Shown: positions 49,233 to 58,943 of the stretch, one piece after another
How the letters are laid out: each line of letters opens with the position of its first letter
How positions within the stretch are numbered: the first letter of the stretch is position 1
NCBI RefSeq assembly: GCF_000784835.1
Contig: NZ_JSFH01000012.1
Location: 270,346-334,345, forward strand
DNA: 64,000 nucleotides
Reading direction: 5' to 3'
Origin: Thermotoga sp. Mc24
Lineage (GTDB): Bacteria; Thermotogota; Thermotogae; Thermotogales; Thermotogaceae
Program-made: the position numbers and the translations under genes
Notes under the pieces: model-generated
What the model saw: the letters and a program-made list of their open reading frames with translations, nothing else
Database searches by the model: none
Told to the model about the DNA's origin: nothing

Positions 49233-50605
49233 GAAAGGAACACGATTACCTCGGGGAACTGGAGATAGAAGACGAAGCCTACTATGGAATACACACAAAG
49301 AGAGCCCTCATGAACTTCCCATCCACAGGTGAAAAGCTTGACGAAACTTTCATCTGGGCCTATTTCATGGTGAAAAAAGCCTGCGCCCTTTTGAACACAG
49401 AGCTCGGTTATCTGGACGAACGAACAGGAAACGCCATCGTGAAGGCCTGTGACGAATGGGAAGACCTGAAAAAACACGTGGTTGTGGATCCACTCTCTGG
49501 TGGGGCTGGAACTTCCATAAACATGAACGTAAACGAAGTGATCGCAAACAGGGCTACGGAAATACTCGGTGGAAAGAAAGGAGAATACCTGGTCGATCCC
49601 ATAGACCATGTGAACCTGCACCAGTCCACGAACGATACCTTCCCAACGAGTGCGAAAATCGCCACCATCGTGAAACTCAGAAAACTCATAGATGAAGTGA
49701 TAAACCTTCAGGAGAAGATTCAGGAGAAAGAGAAGGAGTTCTACTCCATAAGAAAACCAGGAAGAACACAGCTCATGGATGGACCGCCCATCATGTTAGG
49801 GCAGGAATTCGGCGCTTTCGCGGATGCCCTCGCAAGAGACAGATGGAGGCTCTACAAAGTCGAAGAAAGAATAAGAAGTGTAAACATCGGGGGAACGGCC
49901 ATCGGAACGGGAGTTGGGGCGCCGAAAGACTACATCCTCAAGATCGTCGAAAAAGTGAGAGAAGTAACGAAAGTGAAGATTGCTAAAGCAGAAAACCTCA
50001 TAGACGCCACGCAGAACTGGGACGTTTTTGCTGAGGTTCATGGTCTTTTGAAATCTCTTGCTGTGAACCTCTACAAGATCTCAAATGACATCAGACTGCT
50101 GGGAAGCGGACCAAACACCGTGATCGGGGAACTGATTCTTCCAGCTGTGCAGGCGGGAAGCTCCATCATGCCAGGAAAAATAAACCCGGTTGTTCCCGAG
50201 TACGTGATGCAAATCTGTCACATGGTTTTCGGTCACGACATGATCCTGAACCATGCCTGCGCACTTGGGAATTTAGAACTCAACCAGTTCGCTCCTCTGA
50301 TAGTTCACCTAACACTGAAATCTCTCACACTCCTCACAAACGCCTGTAGATCACTCGCCAGCTACATCTCAAAAATAAAAGCGAACAACGAGCGGTGCGA
50401 GGAACACCTTCGAAGGTCTGTTTCGAACCTCACACCTTTGATAAAGTTGTTTGGATACGAAGCGGTCTCTGAAGCAATAAAAAAAGCGAATTGGGACATA
50501 AAGAAAGCCGTTGAAATTCTATCCCAGGAGAAAAACATTCCTGTCGAAGAGATACTGAAGGTTCTCAACCTCAAAAAGATGACGGGGCTTGGCTACTCCT
50601 TGTAA
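49229..50605 (+). CDS. aspA: Aspartate ammonia-lyase (aspartase/fumarase superfamily)
   Basis: This 458-residue lyase most likely interconverts aspartate with fumarate plus ammonia. The superfamily signature [15 protein letters not shown] is present. The N-terminal [24 protein letters not shown] is aspartase-like rather than fumarase-like (fumarases usually have DxxGxxxVPxDxxYGAQT). Another conserved block is [18 protein letters not shown]. The GTG overlaps the hydF stop, so the two are translated together. The 3' end overlaps the convergent gluconate kinase gene by 13 bases with no terminator visible. Confidence 0.87.
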   Translation: MRKEHDYLGELEIEDEAYYGIHTKRALMNFPSTGEKLDETFIWAYFMVKKACALLNTELGYLDERTGNAIVKACDEWEDLKKHVVVDPLSGGAGTSINMNVNEVIANRATEILGGKKGEYLVDPIDHVNLHQSTNDTFPTSAKIATIVKLRKLIDEVINLQEKIQEKEKEFYSIRKPGRTQLMDGPPIMLGQEFGAFADALARDRWRLYKVEERIRSVNIGGTAIGTGVGAPKDYILKIVEKVREVTKVKIAKAENLIDATQNWDVFAEVHGLLKSLAVNLYKISNDIRLLGSGPNTVIGELILPAVQAGSSIMPGKINPVVPEYVMQICHMVFGHDMILNHACALGNLELNQFAPLIVHLTLKSLTLLTNACRSLASYISKIKANNERCEEHLRRSVSNLTPLIKLFGYEAVSEAIKKANWDIKKAVEILSQEKNIPVEEILKVLNLKKMTGLGYSL

Positions 50606-52023
50606 TAATAGTCCACGAGTTTTTCGTACAGGAACTTATAATCACTGTACAGTCTCTCGTACACCGCGTTTCTTTCAGAATCAGGGTGAAACACCCGCTC
50701 TACCCGAACCTCTTTTTCGATAAAGCCTTCCACATCTTCTCCCAGCGATTTCAAAGCCATTACGTAGGCTCCAAAAGCGGAAGGATTCTCCACGTTTGTG
50801 ACGATTATATCCTTTCCAAGAACGTCCGATAAGAGCTGGACCCAGTACGGAGAGCTGGTGAAACCTCCCGTCGCAACGATTCGATTGGGATCAACACTTC
50901 CCACTCTTTTAACCGCGTTGTGTATGTCCTTTATCCTGAAGCAGATTCCCTCGAGTGCCGCTCTTGCAATGTCACTCCTTCTGTGAGAGGAAGTGAGCCC
51001 TACCAGAACGCCCCTGTATCTTTCTCTCCAGTGCGGTGCCCTTTCCCCGTTGAGAAACGGCAGGAATACCAGTCCGTTCGCACCAGCTGGAGACTCCTTT
51101 GCTTCTTCTATGATATCGTCGTAACTGTCGAACCTCATGACATCTTTAAGCCACATCAACACGATACCGCCATTGTTTATCGCCCCGCCGAGAACGTAGT
51201 TTTCCTCATCGATCAGATAGCACCAGGTGGAAATCCCCTCCCGATCGATCACCGGTCTGTCCATGACAACACGAAACGCGCCGCTCGTTCCGATCGTCAC
51301 GGTGGCTGAATCAGGATCCATCGCGCTCAATCCCACGTTCGTCATCACTCCGTCTCCACCGCCAAGGATCAGGTAGACTTTCTTGAAGCCAAGCTCTTTT
51401 GCTATCTCGTCTTTCACCCTCACCTGTGTGTAAGGTGATTTGATCTCAGGAAGATCTTCTTTCCTCACTCCCGTGATCTCCAGGATTTCCCCGTCCCATT
51501 CGAGGGAATGTATGTTCATCATACCGGTTCCAGATGCGAGAGAAAGCTCTTCCACAAATTCTCCAGTCATCTTGTTGACGATGTAGGCTTTTATCGAACA
51601 GAACTTTTTCGCATTCGAGTTTTTCTTCATCCACAGGATCTTTGAAGGCCAGTACATCGGATGGAGCGGGCACGCGGTTTTTTCATAAAAGAACCTGACA
51701 CCGTACTTCTTCTCCAGTTCTTCCTTTTCCCTAAAGGATCTCCTGTCTGCCCAGTTGAGGAGGGGAGTAACCGGATTGAGATTTTCATCAAGACCGATGA
51801 TGCTGTGGAACACAGAGCTCATACCAACGTAGAGAACCTCGTCCTCGTTGGGTACTTGCTTTAAAAGATCGAAAACAGCGGAAAAGATCTCATTCGGGTC
51901 CTGTTCTGCCGCCTCGGGTGATGGAAAGAAGATTCTATATGACTTTTTCAGAACTTTCCACTCACCGTTACTTTTGAACATAAGACGAGCGCTCTCTGTT
52001 CCAATGTCTATGGCCGCTATCAT
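50593..52023 (-). CDS. gntK: Gluconate kinase (FGGY family)
   Basis: This 476-residue FGGY-family kinase should phosphorylate D-gluconate to 6-phosphogluconate, the substrate of the 6-phosphogluconate dehydrogenase in the same operon. The opening AAIDIGTESARLMF is the ATPase phosphate-1 loop; VTIGTSGAFRV and the FGGY-type signature GERAPHWRERYRGVLVGLTSSH follow, with VATGGFTSSPYWVQLLSDVLGKDI near the end. The ATG overlaps the upstream stop by four bases. The substrate is inferred from the gnd gene and from Thermotoga annotation; xylulose or other sugars are less likely. Confidence 0.85.
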   Translation of the reverse strand: MIAAIDIGTESARLMFKSNGEWKVLKKSYRIFFPSPEAAEQDPNEIFSAVFDLLKQVPNEDEVLYVGMSSVFHSIIGLDENLNPVTPLLNWADRRSFREKEELEKKYGVRFFYEKTACPLHPMYWPSKILWMKKNSNAKKFCSIKAYIVNKMTGEFVEELSLASGTGMMNIHSLEWDGEILEITGVRKEDLPEIKSPYTQVRVKDEIAKELGFKKVYLILGGGDGVMTNVGLSAMDPDSATVTIGTSGAFRVVMDRPVIDREGISTWCYLIDEENYVLGGAINNGGIVLMWLKDVMRFDSYDDIIEEAKESPAGANGLVFLPFLNGERAPHWRERYRGVLVGLTSSHRRSDIARAALEGICFRIKDIHNAVKRVGSVDPNRIVATGGFTSSPYWVQLLSDVLGKDIIVTNVENPSAFGAYVMALKSLGEDVEGFIEKEVRVERVFHPDSERNAVYERLYSDYKFLYEKLVDYYYKE

Positions 52024-53303
52024 CCTCTCCTCCCCTTCAGATCGTAGAGGTACTTTCCACCCGGGACTATCCAGAGACTATCCTCATCCATGAAATCTTC
52101 TTTTCTGATCTTCGACGGATCCATGTATCCAAGGTTCACTGCCCTGCATTCGTCTTCAGGAATGGAGGTAGCGAGAATCACATCGAATTCGAACTCCTCT
52201 TTACCCGTTTCTGGATCGAACGTTCCAGCTCCTCTTACGTTGATCACATGTGCTGCAACGTTCTTGTTGAAATCGGGATGTTTCTTCAGATACCATTTCA
52301 CGTAGTCTTTGCAGTGGTATCCTATTTCCCTGATCCACTTGTCCATCTGCGGGTTGGAGTGGAACCTCTTTATGTGCGGTGCGTAGATGATGATCTGACC
52401 GCCCTTTGCCATCACACCTGGTTTTTGAAGCTTGTAGGACCCCTTCCCCGCCGTCCAGACCTCGTCGTATTCCTCTCCTATCACCTGGACAGCCCTTCTG
52501 AGAGGTCGGTCTATGTATTTCACGTGAAGTTGAGAGCTGAGCTCGCAAGCTTTTTCGTATGCCCTTAAAAAGCCTTTGTATCCTTCATCTATGTAGAGAG
52601 CTCTTGGAATCACTTCTTCTTCCTCTTCGTACACCATGTTGAGTGTGAAGGATCTTGCTTTTATCTTCTCAAAAATCATCTCCGATGCCCTGTTTATGAT
52701 CTTACGCGCGGGATTGTCCACCGTGCCTATGAGTTTTGGAATGCCCATGAGAACTGCTGCCCAGTGGAAAGTATCTACAACTTCCGTGCTGGCGATTCCC
52801 GGAATAACGATCTTCAAGCCACCGGAAAAACCTGTCGATTCGTGAGGAACTGTACCGTTTATGAAAAAGATCGCGTCGAAATCTTCAAAGAGGATTCTGT
52901 TCACCTTTATCGGTATCTCCTCTTCCAGATCTCCCTCGGTCATCTCTGAAACGAAATCAGCCGGTAGTGTGCCAACAAACGCCAGTGCTTCAGGATTGAA
53001 AAACTCATGGTTGTGGAAAAACACTCCTCTTTCGTTTCTTGAGATACCGAGTTTCTTTTCGAACTCTTCAATTTTCATGGCCCTGTGTGTACCGCTCGCG
53101 TTGAGCGTATGAAACTCTTTCAGACCTCTTTCAAGGAGAAATCTGTAGAGGTTCTTTGCCACTAAGTGGGTGAAATCCACGCGGGTGTAATCTGTGTGCA
53201 CCACCAGCACTTTTTTCACTTTTCCAAGATCTTCAACCAATTTTGAAAGACCTTCTTTTATCTTCTCTTCGGTCAAAGGATCTCCTTCCAGATACACCGT
53301 CAC
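52020..53303 (-). CDS. gntE: LarA-superfamily (DUF2088) hydroxyacid epimerase, probable D-gluconate/D-mannonate 2-epimerase
   Basis: This 427-residue protein belongs to the lactate racemase (LarA) superfamily, whose members use a nickel-pincer nucleotide cofactor. Likely catalytic features are visible: H36 with DYTR, the TLNASGTHRAM motif around H73, H154 in TVPHESTGFSGG, the lysine K164 in SGGLKIVIPG that should hold the cofactor, and H180 in DTFHW. One superfamily branch is known to epimerise D-gluconate at C2. The operon partners (gluconate kinase, 6-phosphogluconate dehydrogenase, UxaE) support that role here. The GTG at 53303 follows AGGGGTGAGG. Cofactor synthesis genes larB/C/E are not in the window. 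Confidence 0.72.
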   Translation of the reverse strand: MTVYLEGDPLTEEKIKEGLSKLVEDLGKVKKVLVVHTDYTRVDFTHLVAKNLYRFLLERGLKEFHTLNASGTHRAMKIEEFEKKLGISRNERGVFFHNHEFFNPEALAFVGTLPADFVSEMTEGDLEEEIPIKVNRILFEDFDAIFFINGTVPHESTGFSGGLKIVIPGIASTEVVDTFHWAAVLMGIPKLIGTVDNPARKIINRASEMIFEKIKARSFTLNMVYEEEEEVIPRALYIDEGYKGFLRAYEKACELSSQLHVKYIDRPLRRAVQVIGEEYDEVWTAGKGSYKLQKPGVMAKGGQIIIYAPHIKRFHSNPQMDKWIREIGYHCKDYVKWYLKKHPDFNKNVAAHVINVRGAGTFDPETGKEEFEFDVILATSIPEDECRAVNLGYMDPSKIRKEDFMDEDSLWIVPGGKYLYDLKGRRG

Positions 53304-53316
53304 TGGCCTCACCCCT

Positions 53317-54084
53317 TCAATTCGCAGTCCAACCACCGTCTACAAATATGATCTGTCCAGTCACGTACTTCGCCTCTTCGGAAGCAAGGAAGACTGCCAC
53401 ACCCTTCAAATCCTCTGGTACACCCGTTCTGCCAAGGGGTATCCTCTTGAGCATGTAGTCCAGTTTTTCTGGATCGCTGAATACAGCCTCTGTCATCTTG
53501 GTTCTGTACCAGCCCGGCGCTATCACATTCACCCTTATGCCGTACCTTCCCCACTCCTTCGCCAGAGCTTTTGTGAGAGAAGCTACGCCCCCTTTCGAAG
53601 CAGCGTACGCGGATATGTTGGGCATGGTGACTTCTTCAACGGTGAGAGATCCTATGTTTATGATAGAGGGGTTATCGGATTCTCTCAGGAGTGAAAAGGC
53701 CTCCCTACACACGTAGTAAGTTCCAAAAAGGTTCACCTCTATCACCTGTCTGAACTCATCGAGAGGAAATTCTTCCGCTGGATGTCTTCTGTTTATCCCC
53801 GCAGCGTTGACCACCGTATCGAGCTTTCCAAATTTCTCTTTCACTGCTTCCAAAAGTTTTTTCACTTCCTCATAGTTTGAAACATCGCATCGGAAAGCCA
53901 TCGTTTCAACGCCGTATTTTTCTGTCAACTTTTGAGCCGCTTCTGATGCTTCCTCCAGATTTCTGCTTGCAACGACCACTGAACATCCAACCTCTGCCAG
54001 CCCCTGAGCGATTCCAAAACCCAGCCCACGAGAGCCACCGGTTACGAGGGCAACCCTCCCCCTGAGATCGAACACCTCTTTCAC
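53317..54084 (-). CDS. Short-chain dehydrogenase/reductase, sugar-acid type
   Basis: This 255-residue classical SDR has the dinucleotide motif TGGSRGLG at 15-22, NAAG at 93-96 and the catalytic S146, Y160 and K164. The T. maritima equivalent was annotated as gluconate 5-dehydrogenase by structural genomics. Context offers a second role: reduction of fructuronate, made by UxaE, to mannonate. The sequence alone does not decide between them. SR in the glycine motif suggests NADP(H) use. The GTG at 54084 overlaps the upstream stop; a GTG three codons later has better spacing from GGAGGGG. Confidence 0.85.
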   Translation of the reverse strand: MKEVFDLRGRVALVTGGSRGLGFGIAQGLAEVGCSVVVASRNLEEASEAAQKLTEKYGVETMAFRCDVSNYEEVKKLLEAVKEKFGKLDTVVNAAGINRRHPAEEFPLDEFRQVIEVNLFGTYYVCREAFSLLRESDNPSIINIGSLTVEEVTMPNISAYAASKGGVASLTKALAKEWGRYGIRVNVIAPGWYRTKMTEAVFSDPEKLDYMLKRIPLGRTGVPEDLKGVAVFLASEEAKYVTGQIIFVDGGWTAN

Positions 54085-55526
54085 CCCTCCAGCAGATCCA
54101 CGTGCCTTTTTATATGTTTTGCCACAGTTTCGTAAAAGAGTTCCTCGTTTTGTTCAAGCGCCTCAAACAGCCGTTCTTTCAAAGATGCATCTTTCAGAAC
54201 AGAGCCATAGGTGACATGGATCAACTGTCTCACGTTGATGTCTTCAAAAAGACCTGGAAGATCTTCATCTTTCACTTTCTCTACTTCCGGAACTTTCGAC
54301 AGATCCGCAGATATGTGATAGGACTTTCTGTCTTCCTCAAAGTGATCGAGAGCACACCTGTAGATCTCCCGGAAGAGCTCCGGGTTGACCATGGATATGA
54401 CCTTCACCGCCTCAAGATAACTCGTTCCGGCTGTCTTCACGTGGAAAAGGCCTCCTGTCGCGGAAGCAAAAGCAGGATACACGGAAAATTTGTCGCTTCC
54501 AGAGTGGAGTGATATTTTGTATCCTTCGAACATCCTTGCGATTTCTGCGTGCATTTTGATTTCTCTCTCGAACTGTGCAAGATCCCCCTTGTAATCTATT
54601 CCCTTTTCCCATTCGCCGATGAATCTCAGGGCAAGATTGGTGAACTCCACACCTCTTCGTCTGAGTTCTTCCACAACGAAAATGTGGAAGAGAGGACTCG
54701 TGGGAGTTTCTGTTTCGTCAACTGACACTTCGAAGTCGAAATCCGGGGTTTCGTCTTTCAAAATTTGATACATCATATCCACGTGGGCAATCGCATCGTA
54801 ATACACGAGCGCCGCATCTCTGAGATTCTTCTCATCGAATTCGATCTTCTCACCGAGAACAGAGTATTTCTTACCGAGATAGATCCTGTCGATCCTTTCC
54901 TTTCTCAGAATCTCTTCGAATTTCTCATTTCTTTCCTTTTCTGTAAGTTTTGAAAGATTCCTCACATGATCCGAAGGATCGATTGTGAACATGGTGAAAC
55001 CTTCCCTTGCAGCCGAAACAAGATCCTCCGGCCGCTTCACATGGTCTGCATCCGCTCCGAATCCCTCACTGTATCCCTCCTGGAAAACTCCCCATGTGGC
55101 ATCGTCCAGCACATCTCTCCAGGTCCTTCCCGTTCTCTCGTTCTCCCTCACCGACTGCTGCGCAAAGATGGGAAAAAGCCCTGAATCCTTCAACGCCCTC
55201 ACGTGAGCTGGTGTGGTGATACCGAGTCTGTCACCTGTTCCAAAAGACGCTCTCAATCCCGCTCGAACTGGTTTGAGATCTGGAAAGTATTTTCTGAGAA
55301 CTTCCAAGTTCTCATGATTTCTCTCACAGAAAAAGAACGAAACACCCTCCACCCGCTGTTTTTTGAAAAACGACAGACCCTCAGGTGCCTTTTCTCCAGC
55401 CACTACCAGAATTTTTCCTTCCTCTCCCTTTGTCAAGAAGAAAGAGAGAGAATCCTTTTCTCTATAAGACTTTTCGTAAACTTCGTATCCCCTTCCAAAG
55501 TGATCTTTGAACACTTTCAAGACCAT
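54081..55526 (-). CDS. uxaE: Tagaturonate epimerase UxaE
   Basis: This 481-residue enzyme matches the protein described in T. maritima that epimerises tagaturonate to fructuronate, allowing galacturonate to enter the glucuronate branch. Recognisable stretches are RAGLRASFGTGDRLGITTPAHVRAL, FGADADHVKRPEDL, and SLHSGSDKFSVYPAFASATGGLFHVKTAGTSYLEA, with His, Asp and Glu residues suited to metal binding. AAGGAG precedes the ATG. It lies six bases after the GntR-type regulator and overlaps the SDR gene. Confidence 0.88.
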   Translation of the reverse strand: MVLKVFKDHFGRGYEVYEKSYREKDSLSFFLTKGEEGKILVVAGEKAPEGLSFFKKQRVEGVSFFFCERNHENLEVLRKYFPDLKPVRAGLRASFGTGDRLGITTPAHVRALKDSGLFPIFAQQSVRENERTGRTWRDVLDDATWGVFQEGYSEGFGADADHVKRPEDLVSAAREGFTMFTIDPSDHVRNLSKLTEKERNEKFEEILRKERIDRIYLGKKYSVLGEKIEFDEKNLRDAALVYYDAIAHVDMMYQILKDETPDFDFEVSVDETETPTSPLFHIFVVEELRRRGVEFTNLALRFIGEWEKGIDYKGDLAQFEREIKMHAEIARMFEGYKISLHSGSDKFSVYPAFASATGGLFHVKTAGTSYLEAVKVISMVNPELFREIYRCALDHFEEDRKSYHISADLSKVPEVEKVKDEDLPGLFEDINVRQLIHVTYGSVLKDASLKERLFEALEQNEELFYETVAKHIKRHVDLLEG

Positions 55527-55532
55527 AACTTC

Positions 55533-56177
55533 TCAACTCCTTTCATATGTGTACAGGTTCTTTATGGTCTCCGCCTCCACATTTTTCAAGTGTTCTTTCA
55601 ACTTTTCTATAGCGCCTTCTTTATCGCCGCTGATGATTCTCTCTATGAGTTCTTTGTGTTCTCTGTTCGAAACGACGTATCTTTCGTTCAGATGCCTTAC
55701 GAGGTCTATACGATCCCATATCTTTTCATACAAAGATATGATGAGATCATTCCCTGAGGCTCTGATAAAGAGTTTGTGCAGTCTTTCATCGGAATCGTCG
55801 AAAATCTCTCTCTTTGCACTTTTCTCCACATCATCGATTTCTCCCTTTATCTCTAAAAGTTCTTCGGAACCAGCAATTTTATCGAAGTAATTTTCAAGAC
55901 AGAAGACTTCCATCATGATTCTCGTTTCTATGGTTTCTCTTATGAATTTCTCATCGACGTCGGTTACAAAAAAACCAACCCTTGGAACCACCTTCACAAG
56001 ACCCTCAGTTGCAAGCTGGAGAAGGGCATCCCGCACAGGAGTAAAGCTGATACCAAGTTTTTCGGAGAGTTCTCTCACGTTTAGTTTCTCTCCAAGCTTC
56101 AATTCGTGGTTCAGTATCATTTCTTTGAGAAGATTGTAGACCTTCGTTCTCACGAGGTCCACTTCGATTTTTTTCAT
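55533..56177 (-). CDS. GntR-family (FadR/FCD) transcriptional regulator of the sugar-acid operon
   Basis: This 214-residue regulator has an N-terminal winged helix-turn-helix (about 5-75, KVYNLLKEMILNHELKLGEKLNVRELSEKLGISFTPVRDALLQLATEGLV) and a C-terminal all-helical FCD domain. Metal-binding residues of FCD proteins are visible: Asp and His in DDSDERLHKLF, and His in VRHLNER and NREHKEL. FCD regulators commonly respond to sugar acids. It sits inside the operon, between gnd and uxaE, so autoregulation is likely; palindromes in the upstream promoter at 60082-60114 are candidate operators. The inducer is unknown. Confidence 0.88.
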   Translation of the reverse strand: MKKIEVDLVRTKVYNLLKEMILNHELKLGEKLNVRELSEKLGISFTPVRDALLQLATEGLVKVVPRVGFFVTDVDEKFIRETIETRIMMEVFCLENYFDKIAGSEELLEIKGEIDDVEKSAKREIFDDSDERLHKLFIRASGNDLIISLYEKIWDRIDLVRHLNERYVVSNREHKELIERIISGDKEGAIEKLKEHLKNVEAETIKNLYTYERS

Positions 56178-57583
56178 CCTATCTCTCCTTCCTCCCAGTT
56201 GATGTGGAACACACCTTCTCTGTCTACTCTCTCAAAAGTGTGTGCTCCGAAGAAGTCTCTTTGAGCCTGTATGAGATTCGCCGGCAGTCTCTCTTCGGTA
56301 AGACTCATGAAGTAGTTGTAAGAGGAATTCAAAACAGGAACGGGGATTTCGTTCTCTATGGACGCCTTCAATATGTTCTTTAGAGAATCGATTTTGCCTT
56401 TCAATAGATTCATCACTTCTTCGTTCTCCAGCAAATACGCGTTCTCGTTAGATATGTACCTTCTGAGTGTGTCTATCAACTTCGCCCTTATGATACATCC
56501 ACCCTTCCATATTCTGAGCACCTCCGAGAGGTTCACCCCATAGCCGAACTCTTTCGATGCTTCTGCGATCAACCACATGCCCTGAGAAAAGGCCATGAAC
56601 ATGGCAAAGAAGAGAGAGTTTCGGAGATCTCTCAAAAATTCCTCGCTACCCTGAGTAGCGCTTCTTCTCTTATTATACAGTTTCGAAAGCCTTGTTCTTA
56701 TGTCTTTGAAATGGGAAATCACCCTTTCAACCACCGCCAGGTTTATGGAAGGGGTAGGTATTCCGAGGTCAAGGGCTGCTTGGGATGTCCACTTTCCAGT
56801 TCCCTTCTGTTCTGCCTTGTCCAGAATCACATCGACCATCGGTTTTCCTGTTTCTTCATCTTTCTTTCTCAAAATCTTGTAGGTGATCTCCACCAGGAAC
56901 GAGCTGAGTTCTCCTCTGTTCCACTCTTCAAAGATACTGGACATTTCTTCAGATGATAGGCTCAAAACATCTCTCATAATGTGATAAACTTCCGCTATCG
57001 CCTGCATGATGGCGTATTCTATGCCGTTGTGAACCATCTTCACAAAGTGGCCCGCTGATCTTTCCCCAACGTATGTACAGCATGGTCCCTCCTCTGTTTT
57101 CGCTGCTATTTTCAAAAGAATCTCCTCAACCAGGTTGTACGCTTCTCTACTTCCTCCAGGCATGAGAGAAGGCCCGTAAAGAGCCCCGTACTCACCACCA
57201 GAAACTCCCATACCGAGGAAAAGTATTCCCTTTTCAGAGAGTTCCTTGAAGCGTCTTTCGGTATCCATGTAATGGGAATTACCACCGTCTATTATCAAAT
57301 CACCTGGTTCGAGGTGAGGAAGAAGCTGAGAAATCGTATCATCCACGGGTTTACCTGCCTTTACCATTAAGATTATCTTTCTTGGCCTTTCGAGAGACTT
57401 CACGAAGCTTTCGATATCGTAATGAGGTTCTATCTCTTCATTCGTTACACGATTTTTCACAAATTCTTCCGTTCTCTGTGCTGTTCTGTTGTAAACCGAA
57501 ACTTTGTAGCCTTTCCTCGCAATGTTCAGTGCAAGATTCTGACCCATCACCGCAAGACCGATGAGACCGATATGAGATTTCAC
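56174..57583 (-). CDS. gnd: 6-Phosphogluconate dehydrogenase
   Basis: This 469-residue enzyme decarboxylates 6-phosphogluconate to ribulose 5-phosphate with reduction of NADP. The nucleotide-binding GLIGLAVMGQNLALNIARKGYKVSVYNRT begins the protein and its NRT end favours NADP. DGGNSHYMDTERR, GVSGGEYGALYGPSLMPGG and the active-site GHFVKMVHNGIEYA are all present. The GTG at 57583 lies eight bases after GGGAGG; an earlier GTG falls within that site. It overlaps the regulator gene by four bases. Confidence 0.96.
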   Translation of the reverse strand: MKSHIGLIGLAVMGQNLALNIARKGYKVSVYNRTAQRTEEFVKNRVTNEEIEPHYDIESFVKSLERPRKIILMVKAGKPVDDTISQLLPHLEPGDLIIDGGNSHYMDTERRFKELSEKGILFLGMGVSGGEYGALYGPSLMPGGSREAYNLVEEILLKIAAKTEEGPCCTYVGERSAGHFVKMVHNGIEYAIMQAIAEVYHIMRDVLSLSSEEMSSIFEEWNRGELSSFLVEITYKILRKKDEETGKPMVDVILDKAEQKGTGKWTSQAALDLGIPTPSINLAVVERVISHFKDIRTRLSKLYNKRRSATQGSEEFLRDLRNSLFFAMFMAFSQGMWLIAEASKEFGYGVNLSEVLRIWKGGCIIRAKLIDTLRRYISNENAYLLENEEVMNLLKGKIDSLKNILKASIENEIPVPVLNSSYNYFMSLTEERLPANLIQAQRDFFGAHTFERVDREGVFHINWEEGEIG

Positions 57584-57600
57584 CGGTGTCACCTCCCTTT

Positions 57601-58941
57601 TTATTTCAGCAGAGCTTTACCTTCGATGTAAAGCTTTTCGAATCTTGATCCATTCATGATAACATTCTCCATCCCCAACTGACCGAACTCAAGAAGAACA
57701 GAGATCTTCGCTCCTTCCATTATAGTATCAGATATCAGGATATCTTTTACATAATCATTCTCCAGACCCTCAATCCGTAGAGCGTATTTTCCACCTGTCG
57801 CCTTCAGGTTCTTAACAAAAACGCTTCTGACTACAGGGAGATATTCCCCCTCTTCGTTATCGTATCTGAGATTTATTCTGATCACCTCTTCCGAAACGTT
57901 CACAGCCACGTTGTCTATAAAGAAGATGTTCTCCATGTATCCTCCACGCCTGGAATTCGTTTTCAACCTGAGAGCCCTTTCCACATTCATGTAGACGTTG
58001 TTCCTTGCAACGACGTTTCTCACACCACCGGACATTTCACTCCCAATCACAAGTCCACCATGACTCGCCTGACTGATCACCAGGTTGTCCCTCACAAGAA
58101 TGTATTCAGAAGGCACTCCGATTCGCCTTCCGTCCGCGTCTCTCCCCGATTTGATGACCACAGAATCATCACCTGTGTCGAATCTGCATTTCTCAATGAG
58201 CATATACTTGCAGGATTCAGGATCGATACCATCATTGTTTGGGCCCGTGCTCGAAATTTCGATGTTTCTTATGATCACATTTTCAGAAAGAACAGGATGT
58301 ACACACCACATAGGAGAGTTGATGATCTTCACATCTTCTACCAAAACATTCCTGCATCTGTAAAACTGAACAAAACTCGGTCTCAGATAATGTCCCTTTC
58401 CGAACACTCTCTCTTCAACTGGTGTTCCTCTCTCTGCCATCTCTTTCAGTTTTTTTACATCCTCCTGCTGGTTGGGAAGTCCTTCCTTCCATCCGAAATC
58501 TTTCTTTCCCTTCCAGGACCACCAGTGTTCGTTGTCTGCTGAACCGTCTAAAACCCCACTTCCGGTGATAGCCACGTTTTTACAATCCAAGGCGTAAACC
58601 AGGGGAGAATAATTGTACAGTTCGATTCCCTCGAACCTGGTGAGAACGACGGGAAGGTATCTCTCAGGATCAGGAATGAATTTTATGGTTCCCTTCACGT
58701 GGAGTTCGATGTTGCTCTTCAAATGAATTGGTCCCGTTAGAAACACACCTTCGGGAACAATCAGTCTTCCTCCGCCCTGTTTTGAAAGTTCTTCTATGGC
58801 CCTTTTGAAGCTCTCAGAACAGTCGGTTCTTTCATCCCCTCTCGCTCCAAAATCGAGGAGGTTAACCTCTCGATTGGGTATTTCGGGCTCTCTCACGTGA
58901 TTCAAAATCTCTTCTTCAATCTTTTTTGCCAGTTCTTCCAT
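57601..58941 (-). CDS. pelB: Exo-polygalacturonase (GH28), intracellular
   Basis: This 446-residue GH28 enzyme removes galacturonate units from the ends of pectin chains. GH28 motifs are GPNNDGIDPESC, DTGDDSVVIKSG (paired catalytic Asp), SHGGLVIGSEMSGG and RALRLKTNSRRGG. No signal peptide is present, so it should act on imported oligogalacturonides, as described for the T. maritima homologue. The ATG at 58941 follows GGAGG by seven bases; an ATG two codons earlier is possible. It immediately follows the alcohol-dehydrogenase-like gene and should feed UxaE through a uronate isomerase not present here. Confidence 0.94.
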   Translation of the reverse strand: MEELAKKIEEEILNHVREPEIPNREVNLLDFGARGDERTDCSESFKRAIEELSKQGGGRLIVPEGVFLTGPIHLKSNIELHVKGTIKFIPDPERYLPVVLTRFEGIELYNYSPLVYALDCKNVAITGSGVLDGSADNEHWWSWKGKKDFGWKEGLPNQQEDVKKLKEMAERGTPVEERVFGKGHYLRPSFVQFYRCRNVLVEDVKIINSPMWCVHPVLSENVIIRNIEISSTGPNNDGIDPESCKYMLIEKCRFDTGDDSVVIKSGRDADGRRIGVPSEYILVRDNLVISQASHGGLVIGSEMSGGVRNVVARNNVYMNVERALRLKTNSRRGGYMENIFFIDNVAVNVSEEVIRINLRYDNEEGEYLPVVRSVFVKNLKATGGKYALRIEGLENDYVKDILISDTIMEGAKISVLLEFGQLGMENVIMNGSRFEKLYIEGKALLK

Positions 58942-58943
58942 GA

